Of a stretch of 34,147 nucleotides of DNA, positions 7,971 to 15,904 are shown piece by piece (the first letter of the stretch is position 1; each line of letters starts with the position of its first letter). A model generated the notes under the pieces. The model did no database searches, was not told the origin of the DNA, and saw only the letters and a program-made list of their open reading frames with translations. Source of the DNA: Nitrospirota bacterium (GTDB taxonomy: Bacteria; Nitrospirota; Nitrospiria; Nitrospirales; UBA8639). Position numbers and translations under genes: made by a program. Location: the NCBI GenBank assembly GCA_029864405.1, contig JAOTTP010000029.1:1-34147 (forward strand), written 5' to 3'.

Positions 7971-8717
7971 ATGTTTGAATGGCTGACAAGTCCTGAAGCA
8001 TGGATCGCATTAGGCACGTTAACCGCGTTGGAAATTGTCCTGGGGATCGATAATATTATTTTCATCTCCATCCTTGTCGGACGTCTTCCCGAGAGTCAGC
8101 GGGCGCTTGCCAGAAGAGCAGGGCTTGGCCTCGCCATGATCGCGCGCCTGGGATTGCTGTTTTCGATTTCCTGGGTCATGGGATTAACCGAACCGTTGGT
8201 GACAGTGTTCACCCACGCAATTTCAGGGCGCGATATCATTCTGGTCGGTGGCGGGCTGTTTCTGATGGCGAAAGCTACGCATGAAATCCATAACAGCCTG
8301 GAAGGGATAGAAGAAGAGAGCGGTCACACGATTATGGTTGCCAGTTTGGGAATGGTCCTCCTCCAAATTGCGCTTCTGGATATTGTGTTTTCACTGGATT
8401 CGGTCATCACGGCGGTCGGTCTGGTTGATCAGGTTTCTCTTATGGCCATCGCCATTATCCTGGCGGTGCTCGTGATGCTGATGGCCGCAAAAGCGATTGG
8501 AGATTTTGTCGATGAGCATCCGACCATCAAAGTTCTTGCTCTCTCCTTTCTCATTCTCGTGGGTGTCACACTCATGGTGGAGGGGTTCGATGTGCATGTG
8601 CCGAAAGGCTATATTTATTTTTCAATGGCGTTTTCCGTCACGGTGGAAATGCTCAATCTTCGCCTGCGAAAAAAACGGAGAGCACCCCTCAAACTCTACA
8701 AGCCGATTTCCGAATAG
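7971..8717 (+). CDS. TerC-family integral membrane protein
   Basis: A 248-residue inner-membrane protein of the TerC/YgdQ type with about seven transmembrane helices. Two family signatures are visible: TALEIVLGIDNIIFISIL near residues 18-35 and LLDIVFSLDSVITAVGL near 131-147, both carrying the intramembrane acidic residues thought to handle metal ions. TerC relatives export Mn2+ or support metal loading of secreted proteins. Tellurite resistance is the historical name, not a demonstrated role here. The ATG is preceded by AGAGGA at good spacing. It stands alone after a long structured leader and converges on a MarR-type gene. Confidence 0.85.
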   Translation: MFEWLTSPEAWIALGTLTALEIVLGIDNIIFISILVGRLPESQRALARRAGLGLAMIARLGLLFSISWVMGLTEPLVTVFTHAISGRDIILVGGGLFLMAKATHEIHNSLEGIEEESGHTIMVASLGMVLLQIALLDIVFSLDSVITAVGLVDQVSLMAIAIILAVLVMLMAAKAIGDFVDEHPTIKVLALSFLILVGVTLMVEGFDVHVPKGYIYFSMAFSVTVEMLNLRLRKKRRAPLKLYKPISE

Positions 8718-8751
8718 CTGTAGCAAGGCGATATCGCATGAAACAATGGAG

Positions 8752-8768
8752 GCGTACCCTCCGCTTTG
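8752..8768 (+). terminator. Weak hairpin between terC and the MarR gene
   Basis: GGAGG-CGTAC-CCTCC forms a short GC-rich hairpin in the convergent gap, followed only by GCTTTGA. It could end transcription from either side, but there is no proper T tract. Confidence 0.25.
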
Positions 8769-8850
8769 AGACTTGGCACTTGGAGTCTTGGGATGTGTGT
8801 GGGCGGCTTGTCTATATATGGTGAGCCGTGAACGATGTGGCGCACATGCG

Positions 8851-9414
8851 CTATTGCGGATATTGGTGCTCGCGGCAGATCAATTGAACGTCTTGTGCGC
8901 TCAACGGCTCATGGGTCAAGCCGCAGACAGATCCTTCAGGATGTTGTTCATTAAAGCGGCAGGTGTGGCAGGCCCCAAAAGCCTTGCGTCCATTGACTTG
9001 CTGGAGCCCACGCAAGACCGAGCGGAGCATCTGAGTCAGTTCAGTGTCTGTGATGGAATTCGTGATGGCCAGTGCCCGCCCCAGGCCTTTGGTCTGGGTT
9101 GCTTTCTTCGTCAGGTTGTTGCCTTTGAGGGTAGGGGTGAGATGGATCACCCGTTTGTCCTGCTTATCGGGTTTCTTGGTCAGGAGTCCCTTCTGCTCGA
9201 GTGCCTTCAGCGATTGCGAAACGGTTCCCTTCGTTAATCCCAGATACTCTCCCACGGCCTGTGGCGTATCTGAATAGCGATTGCATTGCGTTAAATACTT
9301 CAGCGCCTCCATTTGCACGGGCTGTAACCCAAAACGTAGACCAAAAGCCCGTGCTTCCATCCGTAGCAGATTGCATAAACGCTCCAGCGCGTCATTGGCT
9401 TCTTGCTCGCTCAT
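8851..9414 (-). CDS. MarR-family regulator with four-cysteine C-terminal tail
   Basis: A 187-residue winged-helix repressor. The DNA-binding part spans roughly residues 30-95 (VGEYLGLTKGTVSQSLKALE, KPDKQDKRVIHLT). Beyond the usual MarR length (about 140-150) is a tail with Cys149-x2-Cys152, Cys164 and Cys180, plus His183, in a pattern suited to zinc, an iron-sulfur centre or a thiol switch. The ATG at 9414 is chosen over a start at 9474 because the upstream residues overlap the promoter region and are not MarR-like; no strong ribosome binding site supports either. It is divergent from a CxxC miniprotein and a truncated haemoglobin, with twin palindromes in the shared gap. A redox- or NO-sensing repressor of those genes is the inference. 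Confidence 0.85.
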   Translation of the reverse strand: MSEQEANDALERLCNLLRMEARAFGLRFGLQPVQMEALKYLTQCNRYSDTPQAVGEYLGLTKGTVSQSLKALEQKGLLTKKPDKQDKRVIHLTPTLKGNNLTKKATQTKGLGRALAITNSITDTELTQMLRSVLRGLQQVNGRKAFGACHTCRFNEQHPEGSVCGLTHEPLSAQDVQLICREHQYPQ

Positions 9415-9422
9415 AGATCCAT

Positions 9423-9439
9423 TGTATCGCCTCGATACA
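9423..9439. promoter_or_regulatory. Operator 1 in the MarR/thioredoxin-like intergenic gap
   Basis: TGTATCGCCTCGATACA is a perfect palindrome with 7-base arms and a 3-base centre. It ends 4 bases upstream of a -35 for the plus-strand gene and lies 9 bases before the MarR start, so binding could affect both directions. It pairs with operator 2 at 9478-9494. Confidence 0.7.
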
Positions 9440-9442
9440 GAT

Positions 9443-9471
9443 TTGACAAATGGGCATGTGGCCAGTATTCT
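9443..9471 (+). promoter_or_regulatory. Sigma70-type promoter for the thioredoxin-like gene
   Basis: A consensus -35 TTGACA (9443-9448) and a -10 TATTCT (9466-9471) are separated by exactly 17 bases. The predicted start of transcription is about 9478, which is where operator 2 begins. Confidence 0.75.
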
Positions 9472-9477
9472 CAATAA

Positions 9478-9494
9478 AGTATCGACTCAATACT
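9478..9494. promoter_or_regulatory. Operator 2 at the transcription start
   Basis: AGTATCGACTCAATACT shares the layout of operator 1: (A/T)GTATCG, three bases, C(G/A)ATAC(A/T), 17 bases long. It covers the expected start of transcription, so repressor bound here would block initiation. Confidence 0.65.
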
Positions 9495-9526
9495 TTTTAT
9501 CTACAAATCAAAATAGGAGGTGAGTA

Positions 9527-9769
9527 ATGAAGAAAGCGGTATTTTATCATGCGGGTTGTCCGGTGTGCGTGGCGGCTGAGGACATGGTGGCCCAGGCGAT
9601 TGATCGTCAACGATACGATCTGGAAATTGTCCCTTTTGCACAAAAACCGAACCGAGTGGCTGAGGCGGAAGCGGCCGGCGTGAAATCGGTTCCTGCGTTG
9701 GTGTTAGAGGGGCAGGTGTTTCACGTAAATTTTGGCGCATCCATGGCTGATGTGAAAGCCACCATTTGA
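9527..9769 (+). CDS. Small thioredoxin-fold CxxC protein
   Basis: An 80-residue cytoplasmic protein beginning MKKAVFYHAGCPVCVAAEDM. The Cys-Pro-Val-Cys motif at residues 11-14 follows a first beta strand, and SVPALVL near residues 54-60 supplies the cis-proline loop, as in glutaredoxin/thioredoxin miniproteins. It probably performs thiol-disulfide exchange; the partner is unknown. AGGAGG lies 8 bases before the ATG. The gene starts the transcript controlled by the bracketed promoter and is followed 88 bp later by the haemoglobin gene, so the two are likely co-expressed. Confidence 0.8.
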   Translation: MKKAVFYHAGCPVCVAAEDMVAQAIDRQRYDLEIVPFAQKPNRVAEAEAAGVKSVPALVLEGQVFHVNFGASMADVKATI

Positions 9770-9857
9770 GACAGCAAGTGTTATTCACGGGAGTGGGCCG
9801 GGCTGTTATGAAAGGCCTGAACGCTTTCTCTCAGTCATCAACGAAAGGAGTAAGTGT

Positions 9858-10316
9858 ATGCGTGCTTGTATGAAGCGTACGGCTCTCGGGTTAGCCATGG
9901 GGCTGTTCATGAGTGGGGCGGCCTGTTCGACGGTCGAGCCCCCCGCAGGAAAGGCGACGACATCCTTGTACGACCGGTTAGGGGGAAAGCCGGCTATCAC
10001 GGCGGTCATCGATGAATTTGTGGGCAATGTTGCCAACGATGCTCGTATCAATGGTCGCTTTGCCACCACCGATATCCCGAAACTGAAGGGACATCTTGTG
10101 GATCAAGTCTGTGGGGCGACTGGTGGACCCTGCCCGTATACGGGCAGGGACATGAAGACGACGCATGCGGGAATGCGCATCAATACTGCTGACTTTACCG
10201 CTATGGTGGAGGACCTGGTTGCTGCGCTCAATACATTCAAGGTTCCCCAAACGGAACAGGAGGAGTTGCTTGGCCTACTCGGGCCGATGAAGTCCGATAT
10301 CGTCGAACTTCCCTAA
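9858..10316 (+). CDS. Lipoprotein group-1 truncated haemoglobin
   Basis: A 152-residue protein. Residues 1-23 are a signal peptide ending in a lipobox-like SGAAC, so Cys23 is probably lipidated and the protein sits in the periplasm on a membrane. Residues 36-148 are a truncated haemoglobin: SLYDRLGGKPAITAVIDEFV, FATTDIPKLKGHLVDQVCGA and THAGMRI with the proximal haem ligand probably His103. This family binds O2 or NO. The CGATGGPCPYTG loop adds two cysteines (85, 92). AAAGGAG precedes the ATG at good spacing. It follows the CxxC protein under the putative MarR-controlled promoter, which points to an oxidative or nitrosative stress role. A decayed second copy lies at 11499-11650. Confidence 0.85.
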   Translation: MRACMKRTALGLAMGLFMSGAACSTVEPPAGKATTSLYDRLGGKPAITAVIDEFVGNVANDARINGRFATTDIPKLKGHLVDQVCGATGGPCPYTGRDMKTTHAGMRINTADFTAMVEDLVAALNTFKVPQTEQEELLGLLGPMKSDIVELP

Positions 10317-10585
10317 CTCCTGATTCGACCATTCAGTTTGGTGAGAGGTGTCTTGGGGGATGGTCATCATTCCTCCAGGGCACCATTGGTATCCTAAGGT
10401 GGCATTCAAAAGAAGTGCCAGTTCAAAGGTGGAGATGCCCAGAGATGCCTTCCGGTCCGTGCCGAATTGTCGAGTTCAATACAGAGGGGTGGACACTCGC
10501 ATGGATAGGCATCCAAGATTGTGGAGCTTTCGGGTGAATGACTGGTCCTTTCACAAAATGAGAACACAATCCCTACAGGCTCACG

Positions 10586-11260
10586 TTAATCATTCTGCGA
10601 TCCGGATTTCTCCTTTTGAGCTTTTTCCAGACCTTTGAGAAATTCACCCACCATTTTTCCGGCTTCTTCGGGTTCCATGTTTTGGATGTTCTCAATGGCG
10701 GGTCCCATGTTTTTAAATTCCGTGGCCATCCGGCGGGCGGCCATCTCACTGCTGACATTAGAGACAATCAAAATGAAGCCCATGATGCCAAATACCATGG
10801 ACGCCGTTTTTTCATTCAATTGATGAACTTCTTTCGTCGCGATAAACATGAGATACATGCCCCATGCAATCCCGACGATGGATCCGAGATAGGGGAGCAA
10901 TCCGAGAAGAGCGGTGACTGGATAAATGGCTGAAGCATAGGCCACGCACCGATAGGCCACTTCGAAGGGCTCCTGCGTGCCCATCAATTTCCAGATGACA
11001 AACATGATGGCCCCGCCGATAAAGCTTCCCACTACCGCCATGATTGGCATGAAAATCATGGTTCCGATCCCCACACCAAGGGCGCCAAAGGTTCCCAACC
11101 CAAGGAAGCCAAGGCCTATGAAGATGATGGCCCCCACCACCGCCATCACAATCAGAAAGAGCATGGGCTCCAGGAACCCTCCTAACTTGGACATGTGGCG
11201 GTAGAATTCTCCAGGAGCGGTCAATACGGTTCGTGCTTTTTCCAGAATGTCCGGTAACAT
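10586..11260 (-). CDS. Yip1-like multi-pass membrane protein
   Basis: A 224-residue membrane protein opening MLPDILEKARTVLTAPGEFYRHM, which is typical of bacterial Yip1-domain proteins (a short amphipathic start before a bundle of five or so helices). About five hydrophobic segments lie between residues 30 and 180, rich in Gly and Ala. The tail from about 185 is charged and helical (EPEEAGKMVGEFLKGLEKAQ). GGAGG lies 9 bases upstream of the ATG at 11260, so the longer open frame to 11479 is not used as coding. The function of bacterial Yip1-like proteins is not established. It converges on the haemoglobin gene. Confidence 0.65.
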   Translation of the reverse strand: MLPDILEKARTVLTAPGEFYRHMSKLGGFLEPMLFLIVMAVVGAIIFIGLGFLGLGTFGALGVGIGTMIFMPIMAVVGSFIGGAIMFVIWKLMGTQEPFEVAYRCVAYASAIYPVTALLGLLPYLGSIVGIAWGMYLMFIATKEVHQLNEKTASMVFGIMGFILIVSNVSSEMAARRMATEFKNMGPAIENIQNMEPEEAGKMVGEFLKGLEKAQKEKSGSQND

Positions 11261-11498
11261 AGATATGCCCTCCAGATTGTTAACCTTCACATCGGGATGG
11301 AAGCCTGCTGTTCGTGGTGCAAGGAAGCAGCGATCGTCCCGAGAATAGCCAACGATGTTCAACCCTTCATTGTATGTGCGGTTTGGTTCCGCAAAGGATT
11401 GCCAATGGTCTTCAGTCGTTCCAAAATTGCGGGCTTCTTGCAGAGGCAGAGTATAGAACTTTTGTGTCAATGACTCCACCTGCCTTGACGAAGCGTAG

Positions 11499-11650
11499 GG
11501 ATACTCCTCTCAATGGCTGCTTAGCCCTCACCGATATCCTGATACTGAAGGGGATCTGGTCGATCAGGACTGTATGGCCACAGGTGGATCCTGCACCGTT
11601 TTCGGGAGAGGCAGGAAGATGACGTGAGATCTCGTCGAAATCTCCTCATT
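11499..11650 (+). pseudogene. Decayed second copy of the truncated haemoglobin gene
   Basis: Read in two frames, this stretch gives NGCLALTDILILKG and then DLVDQDCMATGGSCTVFGRG. These align with NGRFATTDIPKLKG and HLVDQVCGATGGPCPYTGRD of the intact gene at 9858-10316. A one-base deletion near 11547 separates the frames, a TGA ends the second one, and the last bases (GATCTCGTCGAAATCTCC) match the end of the intact gene, implying an internal deletion of about 150 bases. It is a relic of a tandem duplication. Confidence 0.7.
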
Positions 11651-11684
11651 CCCTCGCGAGGACATTCGGCGTTATGATAGACAT

Positions 11685-11720
11685 TGGTAGGAATGTCTGC
11701 ATTCCCTCCTACCTTTTTCT
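11685..11720 (+). terminator. Hairpin followed by T run
   Basis: GGTAGGAATG and CATTCCCTCCTACC pair around TCTG with a small bulge, directly followed by TTTTTCT. It could end transcription of the decayed haemoglobin region ahead of the MOSC gene. Confidence 0.45.
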
Positions 11721-11816
11721 ATGGAACACGAGAGGCGTATTGGGGTAGAGGTAGGGATGCCAAGAAATCACTGTTAGTTTGTGTCCCGTAGCCTATATTC
11801 ATAAGGAGGGTTGAAT

Positions 11817-12686
11817 GTGTCGGATGTCCCCCAATCTGAAATTGGTATGGTTCAGTTTTTGTGGCGCTATCCTGTCAAGTCGATGAGAGGCGAGACATTG
11901 TCTTTTGCCCAGGTCAACGCCTACGGGCTTGTGGGAGATCGGGTTTACGCCATTCTGGATGGGGCCGATGGCAAAGTTGCCACCGCCAAAAATCCAAAAA
12001 AATGGCCTAATTTTTTTGCCTTTCAGGCAAGCCTCATGGAGCCGGTGAGTGACAATGAAATGGTGCCTCGTGTCCGCATCACCTTTCCTGATGGCACGAT
12101 GGTCATCAGTGAGCAAAAGGATCTGTCCCAGGTCCTTTCCAAAGCTCTGAATCGTGAGGTCACACTGGCGGTCACCGAGGGCGGGCGGGTGACCGGCGTT
12201 CAGTCCACCATGCCCGCATCCTGGGTCGCGCAGTCGGAAGAATACTGGCCCGATATCGAGGGCCGCGATAAACGGGACACCGTCACGGATTTCTCGCTTC
12301 CCACTGGCACCTTTTTCGACGGCGCCATGGTGCATCTTCTGACCACCGCTACGCTCAACCGGCTTCGGGATGCGTATCCGGAAGGGCTCTTCGATGCGCC
12401 GCGATTTCGTCCCAATCTTGTTGTGGAGCCTGGAGGGGATGAGCAAGGCTTTATTGAAAATGACTGGATCGGTCATACGCTGGACATCGGGGAACAGGTG
12501 CGTCTGAAGATTACCGGTTCTTGCGGCCGCTGTGTGATGACGACGTTAGCGCAAGGAGATCTTCCGAAGGACACAGGGATTCTGCGTACCGCCGTCCAGT
12601 ATAATCACGGCAATGTTGGGGTGTATGCGTCAGTCGCACAGGGCGGCACCATTCGCTGCGGTGACCGGGTACGACTGGCCGACTAA
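11817..12686 (+). CDS. MOSC-domain protein
   Basis: A 289-residue protein with an N-terminal MOSC beta-barrel (LWRYPVKSMRGETL, YGLVGDRVYAILD) followed by the MOSC core (RFRPNLVV, GDEQGFIENDWIGHTLDIG). The conserved Cys lies in ITGSCGRCVMTTLAQ near residue 240. MOSC proteins bind molybdenum cofactor or carry sulfur, as in YcbX and mARC N-hydroxylamine reductases. The partner redox domain is absent here. The start is a GTG at 11817, seven bases after AAGGAGG; the TTG at 11811 is too close to that ribosome binding site. It stands alone with a 255-bp gap before the pseudouridine synthase. Confidence 0.85.
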   Translation: MSDVPQSEIGMVQFLWRYPVKSMRGETLSFAQVNAYGLVGDRVYAILDGADGKVATAKNPKKWPNFFAFQASLMEPVSDNEMVPRVRITFPDGTMVISEQKDLSQVLSKALNREVTLAVTEGGRVTGVQSTMPASWVAQSEEYWPDIEGRDKRDTVTDFSLPTGTFFDGAMVHLLTTATLNRLRDAYPEGLFDAPRFRPNLVVEPGGDEQGFIENDWIGHTLDIGEQVRLKITGSCGRCVMTTLAQGDLPKDTGILRTAVQYNHGNVGVYASVAQGGTIRCGDRVRLAD

Positions 12687-12941
12687 CGGGCCTTTGAAAT
12701 GAAGCTGTAATAATTGATACTTCATTCATCAGACCCTGTCTGAAGAATTCTGAGCTAGCCACGGATAAAGCCAGTCGTGATAAAGGACGTCATTCTGAGT
12801 GAGATGCCGGTTGAGGTCCATCCCAGTTACACCGTGTTTCGTTAATGGCTGAATGGTGCCATCGTCGTGTTGCCCATTAAGGATTCTGCCCACGGCCCCT
12901 CGTCTGAACTTCCATTCGTCCCCCAACTCTGATCCACCTAC

Positions 12942-13889
12942 ATGATTACCGAATTTATCGTAACGGCGGGGGAAACACGCAAACGCCTTGATCAATTTTT
13001 GGTTAACCGTGAACGGGATATGTCCCGCTCACGGTTGCAACGCTTGATCGAGTTGGGACGGATCCAGGTCAATGCCAGGATCGTCAAACCGGGTCACACC
13101 ATTAAACCAGGTGATCACATTACGATGGATGTTCCCCAGCCGGGACCGCTCCTGGTCGATGGGAAAGCAATGCCATTGGAAATCCTTCACGAGGATGAAG
13201 TCCTACTGGTCCTGAACAAGCCTGCGGGAGTGGTGGTGCATCCCGCGTCAGGGAACTGGGCGGGCACAATGATCAATGCTCTGTTGGCCCATATTCAAAA
13301 CCATGCCGATGCAGAAATGTCCATTGGGAAAACGGCGAAGCCAGGACTGGTCCATCGACTGGATAAGGACACCTCCGGGGTGATGGTGGTCGCCAAGACC
13401 GATCATGCTCATCGTGTGCTGGCGGCACAGTTTGCAAAGCACTCGATCACCCGGATCTACGAAGCACTCGTCTGGGGCGTACCCCGGGATGACCAGGGAG
13501 TGATCGAGTTGCCCATCGGTCGGGATCGGGGAGAGGGGAAAACAGTATCGTCCAACACCGCGCAACCACAACGAGCCGTCACGGAGTATCGGATCGTTCA
13601 GACCGTAGGGGGCCTGGTTTCACAGGTGGTGTTATTTCCACGCACTGGTCGGACGCATCAGCTCCGGGTTCATCTGGCGTTTTTAGGTTGCCCGATCCTT
13701 GGGGATGAGACGTATGGCGATCAGAAAGTGTGCCGGGTCAAGGAAATTGACATTCCACGGGTGATGCTCCATGCACGCACATTGGGGTTTCTGCATCCCT
13801 TGTCAGAGAAGTTCCAGGAATATTCAGTGAGCCTTCCATCGGACATGCAGGGGATCTGTCAGTCGCTACTACGTGGTAGTGAATCGTAA
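12942..13889 (+). CDS. rluD: RluA/RluD-family 23S rRNA pseudouridine synthase
   Basis: A 315-residue enzyme. Residues 13-60 are an S4 RNA-binding domain (RLDQFLVNRE, SRSRLQRLIELGRIQVN). The catalytic domain has NKPAGVVVHPASGN, the active-site Asp141 in LVHRLDKDTSG, and TGRTHQLRVHLAFLG. Domain order and length fit RluD, which makes pseudouridines in helix 69 of 23S rRNA, though RluA-family specificity cannot be read from sequence alone. No strong ribosome binding site is seen before the ATG. Within the S4-coding part, 13005-13036 forms a 14-bp inverted repeat with one mismatch. Confidence 0.88.
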   Translation: MITEFIVTAGETRKRLDQFLVNRERDMSRSRLQRLIELGRIQVNARIVKPGHTIKPGDHITMDVPQPGPLLVDGKAMPLEILHEDEVLLVLNKPAGVVVHPASGNWAGTMINALLAHIQNHADAEMSIGKTAKPGLVHRLDKDTSGVMVVAKTDHAHRVLAAQFAKHSITRIYEALVWGVPRDDQGVIELPIGRDRGEGKTVSSNTAQPQRAVTEYRIVQTVGGLVSQVVLFPRTGRTHQLRVHLAFLGCPILGDETYGDQKVCRVKEIDIPRVMLHARTLGFLHPLSEKFQEYSVSLPSDMQGICQSLLRGSES

Positions 13890-13917
13890 TGTCTCTACCC
13901 CTCTTCCAGATTTTCGG

Positions 13918-13942
13918 TTGATCTCCATCAAGTTTTTTCTTC
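13918..13942 (+). terminator. Weak terminator after the pseudouridine synthase
   Basis: TTGAT-CTCC-ATCAA followed by GTTTTTTCTT lies 29 bases after the stop codon. The stem has only five pairs. Confidence 0.3.
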
Positions 13943-14069
13943 TCTGACCGTTACAATTGAAATGGATTTCTGAAGGGGAATTCAGCTCAACGTGATGAGG
14001 CATGTGCGGATACCGACTGGTTTGTATCAAGTTCCCTTATCGATGAACATCGAGAAAGAATGAGTCAGA

Positions 14070-14495
14070 ATGTGGCGTAAGATACTCCTGCTGGTGGTAG
14101 TGGCAGTCTTCGGGTATGTTTCCAATGCATTCAGCCAAGCGGCGTGCCTGGAGAATGCCGTGTTCTGGTACTCCCAGGTGATGATGTCGGGCCAACCTTA
14201 TTATGTGGTACTGAAGCCCGGCCAAGAACAGATCCGCCACGCATTGGATACCGTCAAAGCCCCTTATACTGTCTTGCCGTCGCCTCCTGATCCCGACGCC
14301 TATCCTCGAGTCAGAATTTACACGACCTCCTGGGTGCCCTTTCTTATTTCCGAACATTTCTATTCGGAAGGGGATGAAACACGGCGTGCGGAATTTACTG
14401 CGCATTATCTTGGTTTGTTTGGCATGGCCCTGTCGGTGGGCGATTCGTTTGATATTCCCTCCATGTCCATACCGGATTCTCTGCCAGCCTCATAG
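14070..14495 (+). CDS. Secreted small protein of unknown function
   Basis: A 141-residue product not assigned to a family. Residues 1-24 form a clear signal peptide (MWRKILLLVVVAVFGYVSNA, cleavage after AFSQA or near it). The mature part has conserved-looking aromatic content (VFWYSQVMMSGQPYYVVLKPG, RVRIYTTSWVPFLISEHFY) and one cysteine near its start, so it is likely a soluble periplasmic protein. The ribosome binding site is weak. Its last six bases overlap the end of the convergent membrane-protein gene. Confidence 0.55.
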   Translation: MWRKILLLVVVAVFGYVSNAFSQAACLENAVFWYSQVMMSGQPYYVVLKPGQEQIRHALDTVKAPYTVLPSPPDPDAYPRVRIYTTSWVPFLISEHFYSEGDETRRAEFTAHYLGLFGMALSVGDSFDIPSMSIPDSLPAS

Positions 14496-15671
14496 GCGTT
14501 GTGAAGTTGAATGGGAATCTCGTAGGGAGGGCTCAAGTCGAGCAGCCGGTGGCATTCTGTCTGAACTCCCCGGCCATGCCAGGTTCCACGGCAACACTCC
14601 CAAGAACAACTCGGTGACTGCGACACATTCCAACCCAAACGGCAAATAGCCGGCATAGCCTAAAATCGGCATTTCAAATATCTTGAATGCATGGACGTAG
14701 GGAATCGAATATTCCCAATGGACCAGGCTGTAGGCATTCCACATTTCCCAAAACCCTCCGCAGACCAGCGCTGCCATCGCGGAAAGCCCCACGGGACTCC
14801 AGTTGCCTTTGGTCAAAGGCGTTAAGACGGTCGGGTCCCTCCGGATTATTTTTATTCCAAGAATGATCAGGAGTGGGGCAATCCAGAGGAGAGGAAACAA
14901 CACGGTAGGCCACATTCCAATCAGGAGAAGTCCAAGACAACCAAGGCTGATCAACAGCCATCCAGTCCGTGGATTATCAACCGTGGGGACGACATGCCAG
15001 TTCTCAAGCGGGGCCTTCAGTTGTCTGAATGAAGAGATGTATTCATACGTTCCTAAGACGGCAGGCAGAACTGTGGAGAACGCGAGGGTCATCCAAGAGA
15101 CAGTGGTCACGGCATGAACCTCCGTCATCCCGACATAATGCCAGTTATGTACAAACTGATTGAGGTATTCAAACATCCACCAGAAGCCGGCGCTGAGGAC
15201 GAAGAGTTTGAAAAGAAACTTTGGCTGGTTGACGAGCATGCACTGGCCGGTTCGAGAAAATAGTAAGGCGTTGATGACGACGATGTAGCCAAACCAGAGC
15301 AGGGGGAAGGTGTATGGTTGCCAGGCTTGAAACCAGGAGAAGCGGGTCCAGGCGAATACCCAGGCAAAAGCCGTCCATCCTACCCCCATCCAACCCCACC
15401 AGGGAAACCCTTCGGCGGAATCGGATTTGAATGTGCTGTGGCAACGGGTTTTTCCATATCGCCAAAGAAACGGGGCAAGAGTTCCGGAGATTAGCAGGGC
15501 CAGCAGTCCAAATATCGGCCAGGAAAGAGAGGCGTCTCCTGCCTGTAGAGGAATGGGCAATAGAGTCCAATCGTTGGGAAGAGCTTGGCCAGACAGGACA
15601 ATACCCAGAGGAGGCAGCCCAAGGAGCAAAAGAATAAGAATGCTGCGGCAGATTACCTTTGTGGAAGACAT
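14490..15671 (-). CDS. Polytopic membrane protein of unknown function
   Basis: A 393-residue inner-membrane protein with about nine or ten hydrophobic helices and many tryptophans. Two segments look like an internal repeat: GFWWMFEYLNQFVHNWHYVG and GGFWEMWNAYSLVHWEYSIP, each with F-W, an acidic or amide residue, and H-x-W-x-Y. The second leads into FEMPILGYAGYLPFGLEC. The tryptophan and tyrosine spacing is reminiscent of membrane-bound cyclases, but no family is claimed. The ATG at 15671 is the best start (MSSTKVICRS then a hydrophobic helix), without a clear ribosome binding site. It converges with a 6-base overlap on the secreted protein gene. Confidence 0.6.
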   Translation of the reverse strand: MSSTKVICRSILILLLLGLPPLGIVLSGQALPNDWTLLPIPLQAGDASLSWPIFGLLALLISGTLAPFLWRYGKTRCHSTFKSDSAEGFPWWGWMGVGWTAFAWVFAWTRFSWFQAWQPYTFPLLWFGYIVVINALLFSRTGQCMLVNQPKFLFKLFVLSAGFWWMFEYLNQFVHNWHYVGMTEVHAVTTVSWMTLAFSTVLPAVLGTYEYISSFRQLKAPLENWHVVPTVDNPRTGWLLISLGCLGLLLIGMWPTVLFPLLWIAPLLIILGIKIIRRDPTVLTPLTKGNWSPVGLSAMAALVCGGFWEMWNAYSLVHWEYSIPYVHAFKIFEMPILGYAGYLPFGLECVAVTELFLGVLPWNLAWPGSSDRMPPAARLEPSLRDSHSTSQRL

Positions 15672-15904
15672 GAGAGTGTAAAAATACAGATATCTACGTG
15701 TAGGGATTGGAGGCACACGTGAAGCCTTGGTTCAGCTTAAACCAGACTGGCCTCCTGAGCCAACGGCAAAGAATCTGGGTCAAGGTGGAAACGCCGGAAT
15801 TTAGCAAGATCCATTATGGAACTTGTCATGTGTTTGCCGAAGAGCGCAGGATGATGGGAACACTAGGAACTTATATAGCCTTGGCGAGACCCGGCTGAAT
15901 TCTT

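Noticed and set aside
10348..10638. 96-residue plus-strand open frame after the haemoglobin gene
   Set aside because: No ribosome binding site or recognisable features, and its end overlaps the Yip1-like gene.
11261..11479. 73-residue N-terminal extension of the Yip1-like protein
   Set aside because: A strong ribosome binding site precedes the internal ATG at 11260 and the extension is not family-like.
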